Translations under genes and position numbers: made by a program | Origin: Bacteroidota bacterium | GTDB lineage: Bacteria > Bacteroidota > Bacteroidia > AKYH767-A > OLB10 | DNA length: 64,000 bases | Direction: 5' to 3' | Assembly (NCBI GenBank): GCA_024643795.1 | Contig: JAHEMF010000008.1 | Coordinates: 1-64,000, forward strand | In this document: positions 35,201 through 45,437 of the stretch, piece after piece | How the letters are laid out: every line of letters begins with the position of its first letter | Numbering within the stretch: the first letter of the stretch is position 1 | Notes under the pieces: generated by a model | The model's input: the letters and a program-made list of their open reading frames with translations, nothing else | The model's database searches: none | What the model was told of the DNA's origin: nothing

Positions 35201-38200
35201 ACTATACGGTAACTGTTACTGATGCGAATGGATGTACAGGAACCGATAATTACACTCTAACAGTTTACAATAATCCTGTACCGGTTATTGCTGGTAATTT
35301 CACAATATGTTCAGGCCAGAATACAACTTTGAATGCAGGTGGATATCCTGGATTCCAATGGAGCACCGGAGCTACTACGCAAACCATAAGTGTTGGCACT
35401 GCCGGACCTTTCACCGTTACTGTTACTAATGCTAACGGATGTTCAGGTTCGACTTCACAGGCAGTTACAGTGAATGCATTACCTACCCCAACCATAACAG
35501 GAGTTACTTCTATTTGTCAGGGCACTAATACAACACTTGATGCCGGCGCAGGATATTCAGCATATCAATGGAGTACCGGTGCCGTGGCACAAACGATCAA
35601 TGTTAATACATCAACAACTGTTACCGTAACAGTTACTGATGGTAACGGTTGTAAAAACAGTGACACGGAAAGTGTGGTTGTGAATCAAAATCCAACACCT
35701 AACATCACAGGAATAAATACAATTTGTCAGGGACAAAACACAACATTCAATGCCGGTGCTTACTCATCTTATAACTGGAGTACTGGAGCTACTACACAAA
35801 CGGTTAGTTTAAACACTGCAGGAAACTATACTGTTACTGTTACTGACGCAAATGGATGTACCGGCACCGATAACTACTCACTTATTGTGTATAGTAATCC
35901 TGTACCGGTGATTTCAGGGAACTTCACAATCTGTTCAGGTGACAACACTACATTAAATGCAGGAGGTTACACAGGCTACCAGTGGAATACAGGTGCAACA
36001 ACACAAACGATAAGTGTGGGGACAGCAGGGCCATTTACAGTTACCGTCACCAATGGAAATGGTTGTACCGGCACCACATCACAAGCCGTAATAGTGAACC
36101 CACTACCTACTCCAAACATTACCGGAGTTGCTTCTATCTGTCAGGGCCAAAGCACTACACTTGACGCAGGGGCGGGATATTCAAATTACCAATGGAGTAC
36201 TGGAGCTGTTGCTCAAACAATTAATGTAAACACAACCACAACGGTTACTGTTACTGTTACTGATGCTAATGGATGTATAAATTCAGATAGTCAGAATGTT
36301 GTGGTCAATGCTAATCCAATACCAAGTATTACCGGCAACACTGTGGTATGCCAAGGCATCAACACAACGTTGAATGCAGGCGCAGGGTACTCTGGATATT
36401 TGTGGAGCACAGGAGCTACTTCCCAAACATTGAATACCGGCACAGCCGGCCCTGTTACAGTTACTGTTACTGATGGCAACGGATGTACCGGAACGGCTGT
36501 AACGAGCATTACTGTTAATGCAGTACCAACTGCTTCAATTAGTGGTATCGACACTATTTGTGACGGACAAGCTTCAAGCTTCAATATCAACTTTGCAGGT
36601 GCACCCGGGCCATACACTTATTCTTACAGTGCCGGTGGCTCTACCGTTGGACCATTAACAACAGGAGCTGCACTTGTTAATACACCGGTTAGCCCAAATA
36701 CTACAACAAACTATAACCTGATTAGCATTTCCAACAATAACTGTACTGGAACAATAAGTGGTACAGCACAGGTTGCAGTCATACCATTACCTACTGCCAC
36801 CTTATCTGGAACTGCTGCTATTTGTAGCGGTGGATCTACCAATCTGGGTATCGCCTTCACAGGAAATGCTCCCTACACTTATACCTATACAGCAGGTGGA
36901 GTGCCGGTAGGACCATTCACTACTAACAATAGCTCCGTAACTATTCCGGTAACACCAGGTGCAACTACAACATACGGACTTACTCCTGTTGTGTCCGGAA
37001 TGGGTTGTGCAGGCTCAACGTCCGGCAACGCTGTAGTTACAGTGAATGCATTACCTTCAGCAACTATTGCAGGCAATAACACTATATGTGCCGGAAATAC
37101 CACTGATCTTACATTGAATTTTGTTGGAACAGGACCTTACACTTACTCTTACTCGAATGGCAGTGTAACTTACGGGCCGTTCACCACATCCAATAATCCT
37201 GAAACAGTAACAGTGAGCCCGGGCACTTCAGTTATTTACAATCTGCTTACCGTATCTGATGCAAACTGTCCTGGTAGTGTTGCCGGTAGTGCCAACATAA
37301 CTGTCAACCCATTACCTACAGCAGCTCTGTCAGGAACAACTTTCATTTGTGATGGCGCTTCAACCAATTTGCAGGTACTGTTCACAGGAACCGGACCATT
37401 CAACTATTCATATAGCGATGGAACCAATACATTCGGACCATTTACTACAAACCAGAATCCATTACAAATTCCGGTTTCACCTAATACAACTACAACATAT
37501 TCATTGCTGAATGTAAATGATGCTAATTGCGTAGGATCGGTATCAGGAGTTGCAGATATTAATGTTATTCCATTACCTACATCAACTTTATCAGGATCAA
37601 CTTCAATATGTAATGGAAGTAGCACAAACATGTCACTCACATTCACAGGCACTCCTCCATTTGAATACTTCTACACTGATGGAAGCAATTCTTATGGCCC
37701 TTTCCTTACAAACAACTTTAATACTACTATCCCCGTCAACCCAACAGTGAGCACATCTTACTCAATCACGTCGGTTACCGGATCAGGATGCGCAGGAACA
37801 CCGGCAGGTGTAGTTGATATTATTGTAAATGATCTGCCTGCTGCAACGGCTACATTAACCGGTAATGGTGTGATATGTGAAGGTGAATCTTCGCAAGTGA
37901 CTGTAGACTTTACCGGAACATCACCATTCACCTATGAATACACTGATGGATCTAATGTTTATGGACCATTTACTACCAATAACAATTCAGAAGTACTTCC
38001 GGTGAGCCCAGTTACCACTACCACTTATTCACTTGTAAGCGTAACAGATGTTAACTGTCCTGGATCTGTATCAGGAACCGCACAAGTAATTGTTAATCCA
38101 TTACCTACAGCTGCTGCTTCTGCCAGTATTGCAATATGTGATGGGTCATCAACTTCATTCAATATCAATTTTACAGGGACAGGCCCATTCACTTACACAT

Positions 38201-39606
38201 ACAGTGATGGTAGCACAACGCTGGGACCATTCACTACCTCAAATAATCCGGAAGTGATAAATGTTACTCCTACTGTTACTACTTCATATTCTATGCTTTA
38301 CATCTCAGATGCTAATTGTGTAGGAACTGCAAGTGGTGTTGTAGATGTTACAGTGAATCAAATTCCAACAGGAGTTATAGCTGGAAATTCAACGATTTGC
38401 GAAGGTGAAAACACAGCATTTAATTTGAACTTCACCGGAGTAGCACCATTCAACTATAGTTATAGCGATGGCAACACAACATATGGTCCATTCACCACCA
38501 ACAATGCCAGCAACTCCATAACTGTTTCGCCATCTGTTACCACGAATTTCACACTTGTAAATCTGAATGACCTGAATTGTCCGGGTATCATTAGCGGTAA
38601 TGTACAGGTAACAGTTAATCCTTTACCTGAACCTGTAATAACAGGTGACCTGGCCATCTGTGACGGAGAAACCACAGAGCTGAATGCAACCACAGGATTC
38701 ATTACCTACGACTGGTCTAATGGAGCAAACCAAGCATCTATCCTTACCGGAACCGGCGGTATTTATACCGTTACAGTTACCGATCAAAATGGATGTAGCG
38801 GCACCTCACCGGCAGTTAACCTGGTGGTTAATGCTGTTCCGGTAGTTAGCTTCACAAACGACACTACCTTAGATTGCTCTATTCCAAGTGTTACTTTCAC
38901 AAACACTTCCACTTATGATCCGGGTTCTGTTTTTGAGTGGGACTTTGGCGATGGCTTCACATCAGGTCAAGCTAACCCATCTCATGTATATGATAATCCA
39001 GGTCTTTATCAGGTATCTCTTATAATAACAACTCCGGCCGGATGTACCAATCAGCTCTCTCAGCCAGTTGATGTTGTTTTCTACCCGTTGGCCGATGCTG
39101 ATTTTATAGCTGATCCCAACATCACTAATGTATTCAATGCAAGAATCCAATACACCGATCTTTCTAAATACGCCGTAAGTTGGTTATGGGAATTTGGAGA
39201 TGGAAGTACATCCACTGAACAGAATCCGATCCATTACTTCAATGATGTTGGTGATTACAAGACCCGCTTGACCGTTTATAACATTGCCGGTTGCCCGGAT
39301 GTGAGAGAACTTCCGATAGTAATCAATCCATTCTATGTACCAAATGCCTTCACACCAAACACCGATGGCATTAACGACTACTTCTTTGATGCAGGTTATG
39401 TACTTGATGTTGCGGATTTCAGAATGCTGATCTTCAACCGTTGGGGACAAGAGGTATATGAAGCAGATAACTACAACAAGTTCTGGAACGGTGAAGATAA
39501 TGACGGAAATGAGGCACCACAGGGCGTTTATGTGTATCGGATCGATGTTAAAACAAAAGGTGGAAAATCACACACATTTAACGGTACCGTAACGTTGTTA
39601 AGGTAA
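32284..39606 (+). CDS. Giant Ig-repeat surface protein with T9SS type B signal
   Basis: A 2440-residue exported adhesin-like protein starting with TTG; the signal peptide MKKSLLLLIFIFLSG follows at once and no ATG precedes it. Residues ~22-300 form the ASHGMGGEITWK/FYRDC/CCR domain shared with the protein at 4128. Then come FN3-like segments (about 440-640), 11 Ig-like modules of 69-70 residues (xWSTGATTQT type), eight modules of 86-89 residues (ICxG...FNINFTGTGPFTY type), one more of the first type, and two PKD domains (VFEWDFGDG, WLWEFGDGS). The CHU_C type B sorting domain ends it (YVPNAFTPNTDGINDYF, IFNRWGQEVYEA). A role in adhesion or gliding is inferred from architecture. Confidence 0.88.
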   Translation: MKKSLLLLIFIFLSGTTSLWASHGMGGEITWKCLPNGQFQFTMKFYRDCNGISGPASVTLQTNHPVGNIPCNKIAQNDISPDGILYNGTGTCATCAQGGTPAIPGLVEEFIYQSAPITLAGVPPAAGWYFQWGTCCRSASVTNLINPGSEGFLLRALMFPYNGQNTSPCFDSSPFFAERPSTIICTGYPYTYNHNAIDPEQDSLVYSWGQPLDDNGTALPFAGGYSVNSQLPGPIQNPSNQAITLDPHTGELNYLSYTGGYFATVLKVTAYKCGIKVAEIFREINVVLNSNCPPTMAGVQNLPPNVNAPFYDPVTGLQTSYQDTVYAGDTVNFFLNATDFDFFQNGTNQTITIEASGNQFGTSFTNPNAGCLLPPCATLTQTVPFSFPIAGGVGFNWVTTCDHVAGINSVCFKASNTYTFVIKATDNYCPANASKYSTISITVLPPPVLAAPKLRCASVNNDGSVSLSWTKSTPIDTQATFHSYDVYASLAAAGPWTLVDSVKTGFNTQTYTHSAASMNTFFGTNAQQQSIYYHIKTRSGCTKDSVSLQGNVLRTIKLNTATNANIEAVLTWNALSTPPLSSHNSRYLIYKSYPLGSPWVLLDSAAALTYTDTTTKQICDDYVAYRVDLRDSTGCVSKSSIDTLHVINNTPSVAINPVNPAFCQGGNVVLSASPSATYQWNTGATTQSITVASTGTYTVSVTQAGGCTATNSTTVTVNPNPIPNITGINVICQGQSTTFNAGAYSSFSWSTGATTQNIIPLIAGTYTVTVTDSKGCTGTDTHTLTINSNPVPVIAGNFTICSGQNTTLNAGGYPGVQWSTGATTQTISVGTAGPFTVTVTNGNGCTGTATQGVTVNPLPTPTITGTTSICQGTNTTLDAGAGYSAYQWSTGAAAQTINVSTTTTVTVTVTDAKGCKNSDTESVVVNQNPTPNITGINAICQGQNTTFNAGAYSSYNWSTGATTQTVSLNTAGNYTVTVTDANGCTGTDNYTLTVYNNPVPVIAGNFTICSGQNTTLNAGGYPGFQWSTGATTQTISVGTAGPFTVTVTNANGCSGSTSQAVTVNALPTPTITGVTSICQGTNTTLDAGAGYSAYQWSTGAVAQTINVNTSTTVTVTVTDGNGCKNSDTESVVVNQNPTPNITGINTICQGQNTTFNAGAYSSYNWSTGATTQTVSLNTAGNYTVTVTDANGCTGTDNYSLIVYSNPVPVISGNFTICSGDNTTLNAGGYTGYQWNTGATTQTISVGTAGPFTVTVTNGNGCTGTTSQAVIVNPLPTPNITGVASICQGQSTTLDAGAGYSNYQWSTGAVAQTINVNTTTTVTVTVTDANGCINSDSQNVVVNANPIPSITGNTVVCQGINTTLNAGAGYSGYLWSTGATSQTLNTGTAGPVTVTVTDGNGCTGTAVTSITVNAVPTASISGIDTICDGQASSFNINFAGAPGPYTYSYSAGGSTVGPLTTGAALVNTPVSPNTTTNYNLISISNNNCTGTISGTAQVAVIPLPTATLSGTAAICSGGSTNLGIAFTGNAPYTYTYTAGGVPVGPFTTNNSSVTIPVTPGATTTYGLTPVVSGMGCAGSTSGNAVVTVNALPSATIAGNNTICAGNTTDLTLNFVGTGPYTYSYSNGSVTYGPFTTSNNPETVTVSPGTSVIYNLLTVSDANCPGSVAGSANITVNPLPTAALSGTTFICDGASTNLQVLFTGTGPFNYSYSDGTNTFGPFTTNQNPLQIPVSPNTTTTYSLLNVNDANCVGSVSGVADINVIPLPTSTLSGSTSICNGSSTNMSLTFTGTPPFEYFYTDGSNSYGPFLTNNFNTTIPVNPTVSTSYSITSVTGSGCAGTPAGVVDIIVNDLPAATATLTGNGVICEGESSQVTVDFTGTSPFTYEYTDGSNVYGPFTTNNNSEVLPVSPVTTTTYSLVSVTDVNCPGSVSGTAQVIVNPLPTAAASASIAICDGSSTSFNINFTGTGPFTYTYSDGSTTLGPFTTSNNPEVINVTPTVTTSYSMLYISDANCVGTASGVVDVTVNQIPTGVIAGNSTICEGENTAFNLNFTGVAPFNYSYSDGNTTYGPFTTNNASNSITVSPSVTTNFTLVNLNDLNCPGIISGNVQVTVNPLPEPVITGDLAICDGETTELNATTGFITYDWSNGANQASILTGTGGIYTVTVTDQNGCSGTSPAVNLVVNAVPVVSFTNDTTLDCSIPSVTFTNTSTYDPGSVFEWDFGDGFTSGQANPSHVYDNPGLYQVSLIITTPAGCTNQLSQPVDVVFYPLADADFIADPNITNVFNARIQYTDLSKYAVSWLWEFGDGSTSTEQNPIHYFNDVGDYKTRLTVYNIAGCPDVRELPIVINPFYVPNAFTPNTDGINDYFFDAGYVLDVADFRMLIFNRWGQEVYEADNYNKFWNGEDNDGNEAPQGVYVYRIDVKTKGGKSHTFNGTVTLLR
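34453..36324 (+). repeat. Three copies of a 624-bp coding super-repeat
   Basis: Units begin at 34453, 35077 and 35701, and the next module starts at exactly 36325, so the period is exactly 624 bp (208 codons) three times. Each unit holds three Ig-like modules of 69, 69 and 70 residues, starting NITGIN, VIAGN/VISGN and TITG/NITGV. All share CxGxNTTxNAG, a WSTGA core and TVTVTD/N...GC. Confidence 0.9.
36535..38634 (+). repeat. Eight second-type Ig-like repeats (258-267 bp)
   Basis: Unit starts are 36535, 36799, 37063, 37324, 37585, 37852, 38116 and 38374. Each codes for 86-89 residues with ICxGxxT, FxGTGPFxYxYxDG, YGPFTTxNN, VSPxTTTxYxL and NCxGxxSG, joined by short proline linkers (NPLPTA). 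Confidence 0.88.
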
Positions 39607-39626
39607 TTACTTGAAAATAAGCATAT

Positions 39627-39652
39627 AAAGGGGGCCAATTGGTCCCCTTTTG
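39627..39652 (+). terminator. Terminator after the giant surface-protein gene
   Basis: Arms AAAGGGGGCC (39627-39636) and GGTCCCCTTT (39641-39650) pair over 10 bp with one G-U around the loop AATT. Four T's run from the second arm. Confidence 0.75.
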
Positions 39653-39677
39653 CCTTTAAGGGATGGCCATAATTCCC

Positions 39678-39685
39678 TAAATTTG
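39678..39685 (+). promoter_or_regulatory. -7 box of the 687-residue protein gene
   Basis: TAAATTTG, 37 bases before the ATG at 39723. The nearest TTG is 25 bases upstream, slightly too far. With the terminator before it, this gene appears to be a separate unit from the giant gene. Confidence 0.5.
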
Positions 39686-39722
39686 CATTTATCAGGAAAC
39701 CAGATTCTCAGCATAGTACAAA

Positions 39723-41786
39723 ATGGCAGATATACGGTACAAAGTGATACAGTTTTTTACAGGCAGGGTTTTGATACTCTCGCTTGTTCTTGTATCATTA
39801 TTTTCTTCGGGGTCTGCAGCATTATCTCCTCCTTCACTTCGTTGCATCTCTGTGTTACCGAACGGAAATATCAACCTGGATTGGGTAGTTAACTCCGACA
39901 CAGGTTCAGTATTCGGGGGGTATCATATTTATTTCAGCAACAACATAAGCGGCCCGTTTGCTATCATTGATTCAATTTTCGCATACGCAACAACTTCATA
40001 TATTCATACCGGTGTTAATGCAAATAATTCATCATACTATTATTACATAAAAACAAGGGATGGATGTTGCTCAAATTATTCTCTTTCTTCAGACACTTTA
40101 AAGTCAATTCGCCTGATCCTGACACCACAATCAAACGAAGTGGTTCGTATCAATTGGAACAGGATCCATACTCCCCCACTTCCAACCACTGTGTCAGGCA
40201 TGAAGGTTCAGAAAGATATACCCGGACCTGCATTCGCAAATTTTATAACCAGTATTGATACTACCATTCAGGATACTAATTATTTCTGTAATCAATTCAT
40301 TAACTATCGTGTAGTAATAGATGACGCAAGCGGGTGCCAATCGATTTCATCAATTGATGGCGAGTTATTCAGGGATACCAAAGGACCTTCGAAGCCAATT
40401 TTAGATACCGTGAGTGTTGACATTGGCAGCGGCGAAGGGATAATAACCTGGCTTCCGGATTCAAGCCCGGATACGCAGGGTTATGTTATATATGAATTTA
40501 ATGGGGTTTCGTATGATTCCATCGGAGCTGTATTCGGTATCAACAACTTGTTCTTTCAATATGCTTTGTCTGATGCTTCAAATTTAAGTGAAGTTTTCAG
40601 CGTAGCAGCTTTTGACAGTTGTAAAAACCTGAGCTCGCTGGCCGATAACCATAACACAATATTTTTGGAAGGCCAGTTCTCTAAATGTGATGCTGCCGCT
40701 GAACTGTCGTGGAACGAGTATGTAAATATGGCGGGGTTAAATCGGTATGAGATATGGTATAGAGTGAACAGTGGTTCATGGGTAAGAGATGGATTTGTTC
40801 CTCCAAATGTTCTTAACTACACATTGAACCTTACTCAACCAGGTGGCCTATACGAGATCTTAATAAGAGCTAAAGGGGCAATCGGCACATCTTCATCTTC
40901 CAATATCATTTCACTTACTGCCGACCTGTTTAACTATCCAGATTATCTGTATATCAGATCTGCCAGTGTCTCGGGAAACAATGTGAATGTATTGGTCTTC
41001 GCCGATCCTGCCGCTGATGTAAAAAAGTATAGGTTGTACAGGTCCGAAAACGGAATTTCCGGCTTCACCCTCATTGCCGAACAACCTTATTCACCTGTTT
41101 CTACCATCACCTTTACAGATGTATCTGCTGATCCTGATATAAGAAGTTACTATTATAAAGTTACCGCGACCGATAGCTGTGGGGTTGAAACATTTTCAGA
41201 TAATATTGCCCGTACAGTACACTTGTCTGTTTCAAGTGATGGTGGACCTATCAACTTCCTTGAATGGAATGACTACGGAGGCTGGCCAGGACCAACCGGC
41301 TATTTTAATATTTACAGAGTAGTGAATGGTGCTATCCAAACACCACAATTTGCAAATGTTATAAATGGAGTACTCACATTTACCGACGATGTTTCGTCAT
41401 TAGGAGGCGTATTGGATGAGTATTGTTATGTAGTGGAAGCACTTGAGGAACAGATTAACACATATGGATTTATTGATAGTGCTTTTTCAAACATAGCTTG
41501 CGTAGTACAAGAGCCATTTGTTTTCATACCAAATGCATTTACCCCCGGAGGTAAGAATCCGGTATTTAAACCTGTAGTTGTATTTGGCGACCCAACAACC
41601 TATGATCTGGTGGTCTTCAACAGATGGGGACAGCGTGTATTTGAATCTTCTAACCCTTCATACGGCTGGGATGGAAGCTATGAAGGTGAAGCTTGTCCGA
41701 CCGGGATCTATATATACCAGGTGATATTTAAAGGTTTTAACCAGAAAGAGATCAATCGCACCGGCACACTTATGCTGCTAAAATGA
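39723..41786 (+). CDS. T9SS type B sorting domain protein with FN3-like repeats
   Basis: A 687-residue secreted protein. Basic N-terminus and signal segment (about 1-33, LILSLVLVSLFSSGSAA). The mature part is made of fibronectin III-like units, e.g. LDWVVNSDTGSVFGGYHIYF and VKKYRLYRSENGISGFTLI. The C-terminus is a CHU_C type B domain (FIPNAFTPGGKNPVF, VFNRWGQRVFE, PTGIYIYQVIFKG). It resembles the FN3-like middle of the giant protein upstream but lacks the ASH/YRDC N-terminal domain and the Ig arrays. Function unknown; probably surface exposed. Confidence 0.85.
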   Translation: MADIRYKVIQFFTGRVLILSLVLVSLFSSGSAALSPPSLRCISVLPNGNINLDWVVNSDTGSVFGGYHIYFSNNISGPFAIIDSIFAYATTSYIHTGVNANNSSYYYYIKTRDGCCSNYSLSSDTLKSIRLILTPQSNEVVRINWNRIHTPPLPTTVSGMKVQKDIPGPAFANFITSIDTTIQDTNYFCNQFINYRVVIDDASGCQSISSIDGELFRDTKGPSKPILDTVSVDIGSGEGIITWLPDSSPDTQGYVIYEFNGVSYDSIGAVFGINNLFFQYALSDASNLSEVFSVAAFDSCKNLSSLADNHNTIFLEGQFSKCDAAAELSWNEYVNMAGLNRYEIWYRVNSGSWVRDGFVPPNVLNYTLNLTQPGGLYEILIRAKGAIGTSSSSNIISLTADLFNYPDYLYIRSASVSGNNVNVLVFADPAADVKKYRLYRSENGISGFTLIAEQPYSPVSTITFTDVSADPDIRSYYYKVTATDSCGVETFSDNIARTVHLSVSSDGGPINFLEWNDYGGWPGPTGYFNIYRVVNGAIQTPQFANVINGVLTFTDDVSSLGGVLDEYCYVVEALEEQINTYGFIDSAFSNIACVVQEPFVFIPNAFTPGGKNPVFKPVVVFGDPTTYDLVVFNRWGQRVFESSNPSYGWDGSYEGEACPTGIYIYQVIFKGFNQKEINRTGTLMLLK

Positions 41787-41790
41787 TCTT

Positions 41791-43339
<1,549 letters not shown>

Positions 43340-43399
43340 ATTCACAATTGTCTGATAAATTGCGCCGCTGAAAAAGAGTCAGCACGACCTTTTTTTGCT

Positions 43400-43407
43400 T
43401 AAATTTG
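43400..43407 (+). promoter_or_regulatory. -7 box of the parvulin cluster
   Basis: TAAATTTG, 42 bases before the ATG at 43450. Confidence 0.45.
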
Positions 43408-43449
43408 CTACCCTTAATATTAAATCAAATATATAATAATCAATTAGTT

Positions 43450-45399
43450 ATGAATAAGTTCTTTTTTATCCTTACGGCTTTTATCTGCTCCGGTTTGATT
43501 TCACTGGCCCAAACTGCTGACCCGGTGATCATGACCATTGAAACAGACTCCATCACAAAGTCGGAATTTGAAAAAGTTTATCGCAAGAACAACGTCAAAG
43601 ATGGTGCCTATGATATGGATGATCTGAAGGAATACGTTGAGCTTTACATTAATTATAAATTAAAAGTCAAAGAAGCTGAGTCCTTAAAGCTGGATACTAA
43701 CCCTGCATTTATATCAGAACTTCGTGGCTATAGAAAGCAACTTGCCCAGCCATACATGACCGACAAGGAAGTGACAGATGCACTGGTTAAAGAGGCATAC
43801 GACAGATTACAAAAAGACGTAAGAGCCAGCCACATACTTATAAGCTGTGCCGACGATGCACTTCCAATTGACACACTGGCTGCATACAACAGAGCATCAA
43901 AGATCAGGCAATCTATTTTGAACGGAGCTGATTTTGCTAAGATGGCACGAGATTCATCAGCAGATCCAAGTGCTAAGGAAAATGGAGGTGACCTTGGATT
44001 CTTCACTGCTTTACAAATGGTGTATCCTTTTGAGTGCGCAGCATATAACACAAAGCGTGGTGACATCTCAATGCCAGTAAGAACAAGATTTGGATATCAT
44101 ATCATTAAAGTACATGAGACTCGTCCTGCAAAAGGAACCATAAAGGTAGCCCATATAATGGTGAAACTGGCACCTGATGCGCCTGACAGCGTTTCAATAG
44201 CATCAAGAACGAAGATCTACGAGATCTATGATAAGATCAAGGCTGGTGAAAGTTTTGAAGAGTATGCCGCTAAATATTCTGATGATAAAGCTTCCGGTCG
44301 TAATGGCGGAGAGCTGCCTCCTTTTGGAACAGGACGTATGGTACCAGAATTTGAAAGGGTATCTTTTTCACTGCAGAATGATGGTGATTTCTCAGAACCG
44401 GTGAGAACAACTTATGGTTGGCATATTATCAAAAGACTTGAACTGATCCCTGTTCCAACATTTGAAGTAAAACAAAATGAACTCAAGAATCAAGTAAGCA
44501 GAGATAGCAGAGCTAATTTAAGCAGGGACTCTAAAATAGCTCAGATAAAATCAGACTACAAATTCAAAGAATACAAGAAGAACCTGGACCTGTTCTGTAA
44601 TAAACTTGACTCTACACTTACAGAAGGCACCTGGGATGGCGAACAAGTAAAAGGTATGAACAAGCCTTTGTTTTCACTTGCTGACAAAACCTACACTCAG
44701 GAAGATTTTGCAAAATATATCAACAGTCACCAATCAAAGCGCACAAATAACACCCCTAAACAAGTGGCCTACCTACTCTATGCACAGTTTGTTGATGAAT
44801 CATGCTACTCATTTGAAGAAGATAACCTTGAAAACAAATACCCTGAATTTGCCAGTTTAATGCAAGAATATCGTGACGGCATTCTTCTCTTCGACCTGAC
44901 AGACAAAAAAGTATGGTCAAAGGCTGTGCAGGATACGGTAGGACTGAAGGAATATTATGAAAATAATAAGAACAACTACATGTGGGGACAACGTGTAGAT
45001 GCAGTTGTTTATTCATGCAAAACTCCTGAAATAGCAACTAAGGTTCGAAAATATATAAAGAAGAAAAAAACTACATCTGAAATTCTCCAGTTGGTTAATG
45101 CTGACTCACAATTAAACTTATCTGTTAAAGCAGGTAAGTTCCAAAAAGGAGATAATGAGATCATTGACATGATACCCTGGATGAATGGCGTAAGTGAAAA
45201 TATAGTTAAAGATGAAGTGACTTCATTTGTTGACATTAAAGAAGTTATAGATCCTACTCCTAAGGAACTGAATGAAGCCAAAGGTGTTATTACAGCCGAT
45301 TACCAAAATTATCTCGAAAAGCAATGGATCGCTGAATTGAGAGCTAAATACAAGGTAGAGGTCAATAAAGATGTGGTTTCAAGTTTTGGATCCAAGTGA
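43450..45399 (+). CDS. Periplasmic peptidylprolyl isomerase with two parvulin domains
   Basis: About 649 residues. Signal peptide MNKFFFILTAFICSGLISLAQ, then a SurA-like N-terminal helical region (KSEFEKVYRKNNVKDGAYDMDDLKEYVELYINYKL). Two PpiC/rotamase domains follow: RASHILISCADD...NGGDLGFF...RTRFGYHIIKVHE and KVAHIMVKLAPD...RNGGELPPFGTG...RTTYGWHIIKR. A long C-terminal part has no recognised domain. It should help fold outer-membrane or secreted proteins in the periplasm. It is the first of three related genes in a row. An in-frame start 45 bases earlier is less likely because it would precede the signal peptide. Confidence 0.87.
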   Translation: MNKFFFILTAFICSGLISLAQTADPVIMTIETDSITKSEFEKVYRKNNVKDGAYDMDDLKEYVELYINYKLKVKEAESLKLDTNPAFISELRGYRKQLAQPYMTDKEVTDALVKEAYDRLQKDVRASHILISCADDALPIDTLAAYNRASKIRQSILNGADFAKMARDSSADPSAKENGGDLGFFTALQMVYPFECAAYNTKRGDISMPVRTRFGYHIIKVHETRPAKGTIKVAHIMVKLAPDAPDSVSIASRTKIYEIYDKIKAGESFEEYAAKYSDDKASGRNGGELPPFGTGRMVPEFERVSFSLQNDGDFSEPVRTTYGWHIIKRLELIPVPTFEVKQNELKNQVSRDSRANLSRDSKIAQIKSDYKFKEYKKNLDLFCNKLDSTLTEGTWDGEQVKGMNKPLFSLADKTYTQEDFAKYINSHQSKRTNNTPKQVAYLLYAQFVDESCYSFEEDNLENKYPEFASLMQEYRDGILLFDLTDKKVWSKAVQDTVGLKEYYENNKNNYMWGQRVDAVVYSCKTPEIATKVRKYIKKKKTTSEILQLVNADSQLNLSVKAGKFQKGDNEIIDMIPWMNGVSENIVKDEVTSFVDIKEVIDPTPKELNEAKGVITADYQNYLEKQWIAELRAKYKVEVNKDVVSSFGSK

Positions 45400-45437
45400 T
45401 CATAATATTTTAAGTAATATGTTCAGGGAGGGCAGGT

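Noticed and set aside
36291-36617. Minus-strand frames inside the giant surface-protein gene (also 35265-35495, 36885-37103, 38460-38702)
   Set aside because: They are by-products of the repetitive Thr/Gly/Val codon pattern on the other strand and look like one another for that reason.
34453-38634. Array of direct repeats as a CRISPR or satellite
   Set aside because: The period is a multiple of three, the reading frame is open throughout, and substitutions are mostly synonymous; these are protein domains.
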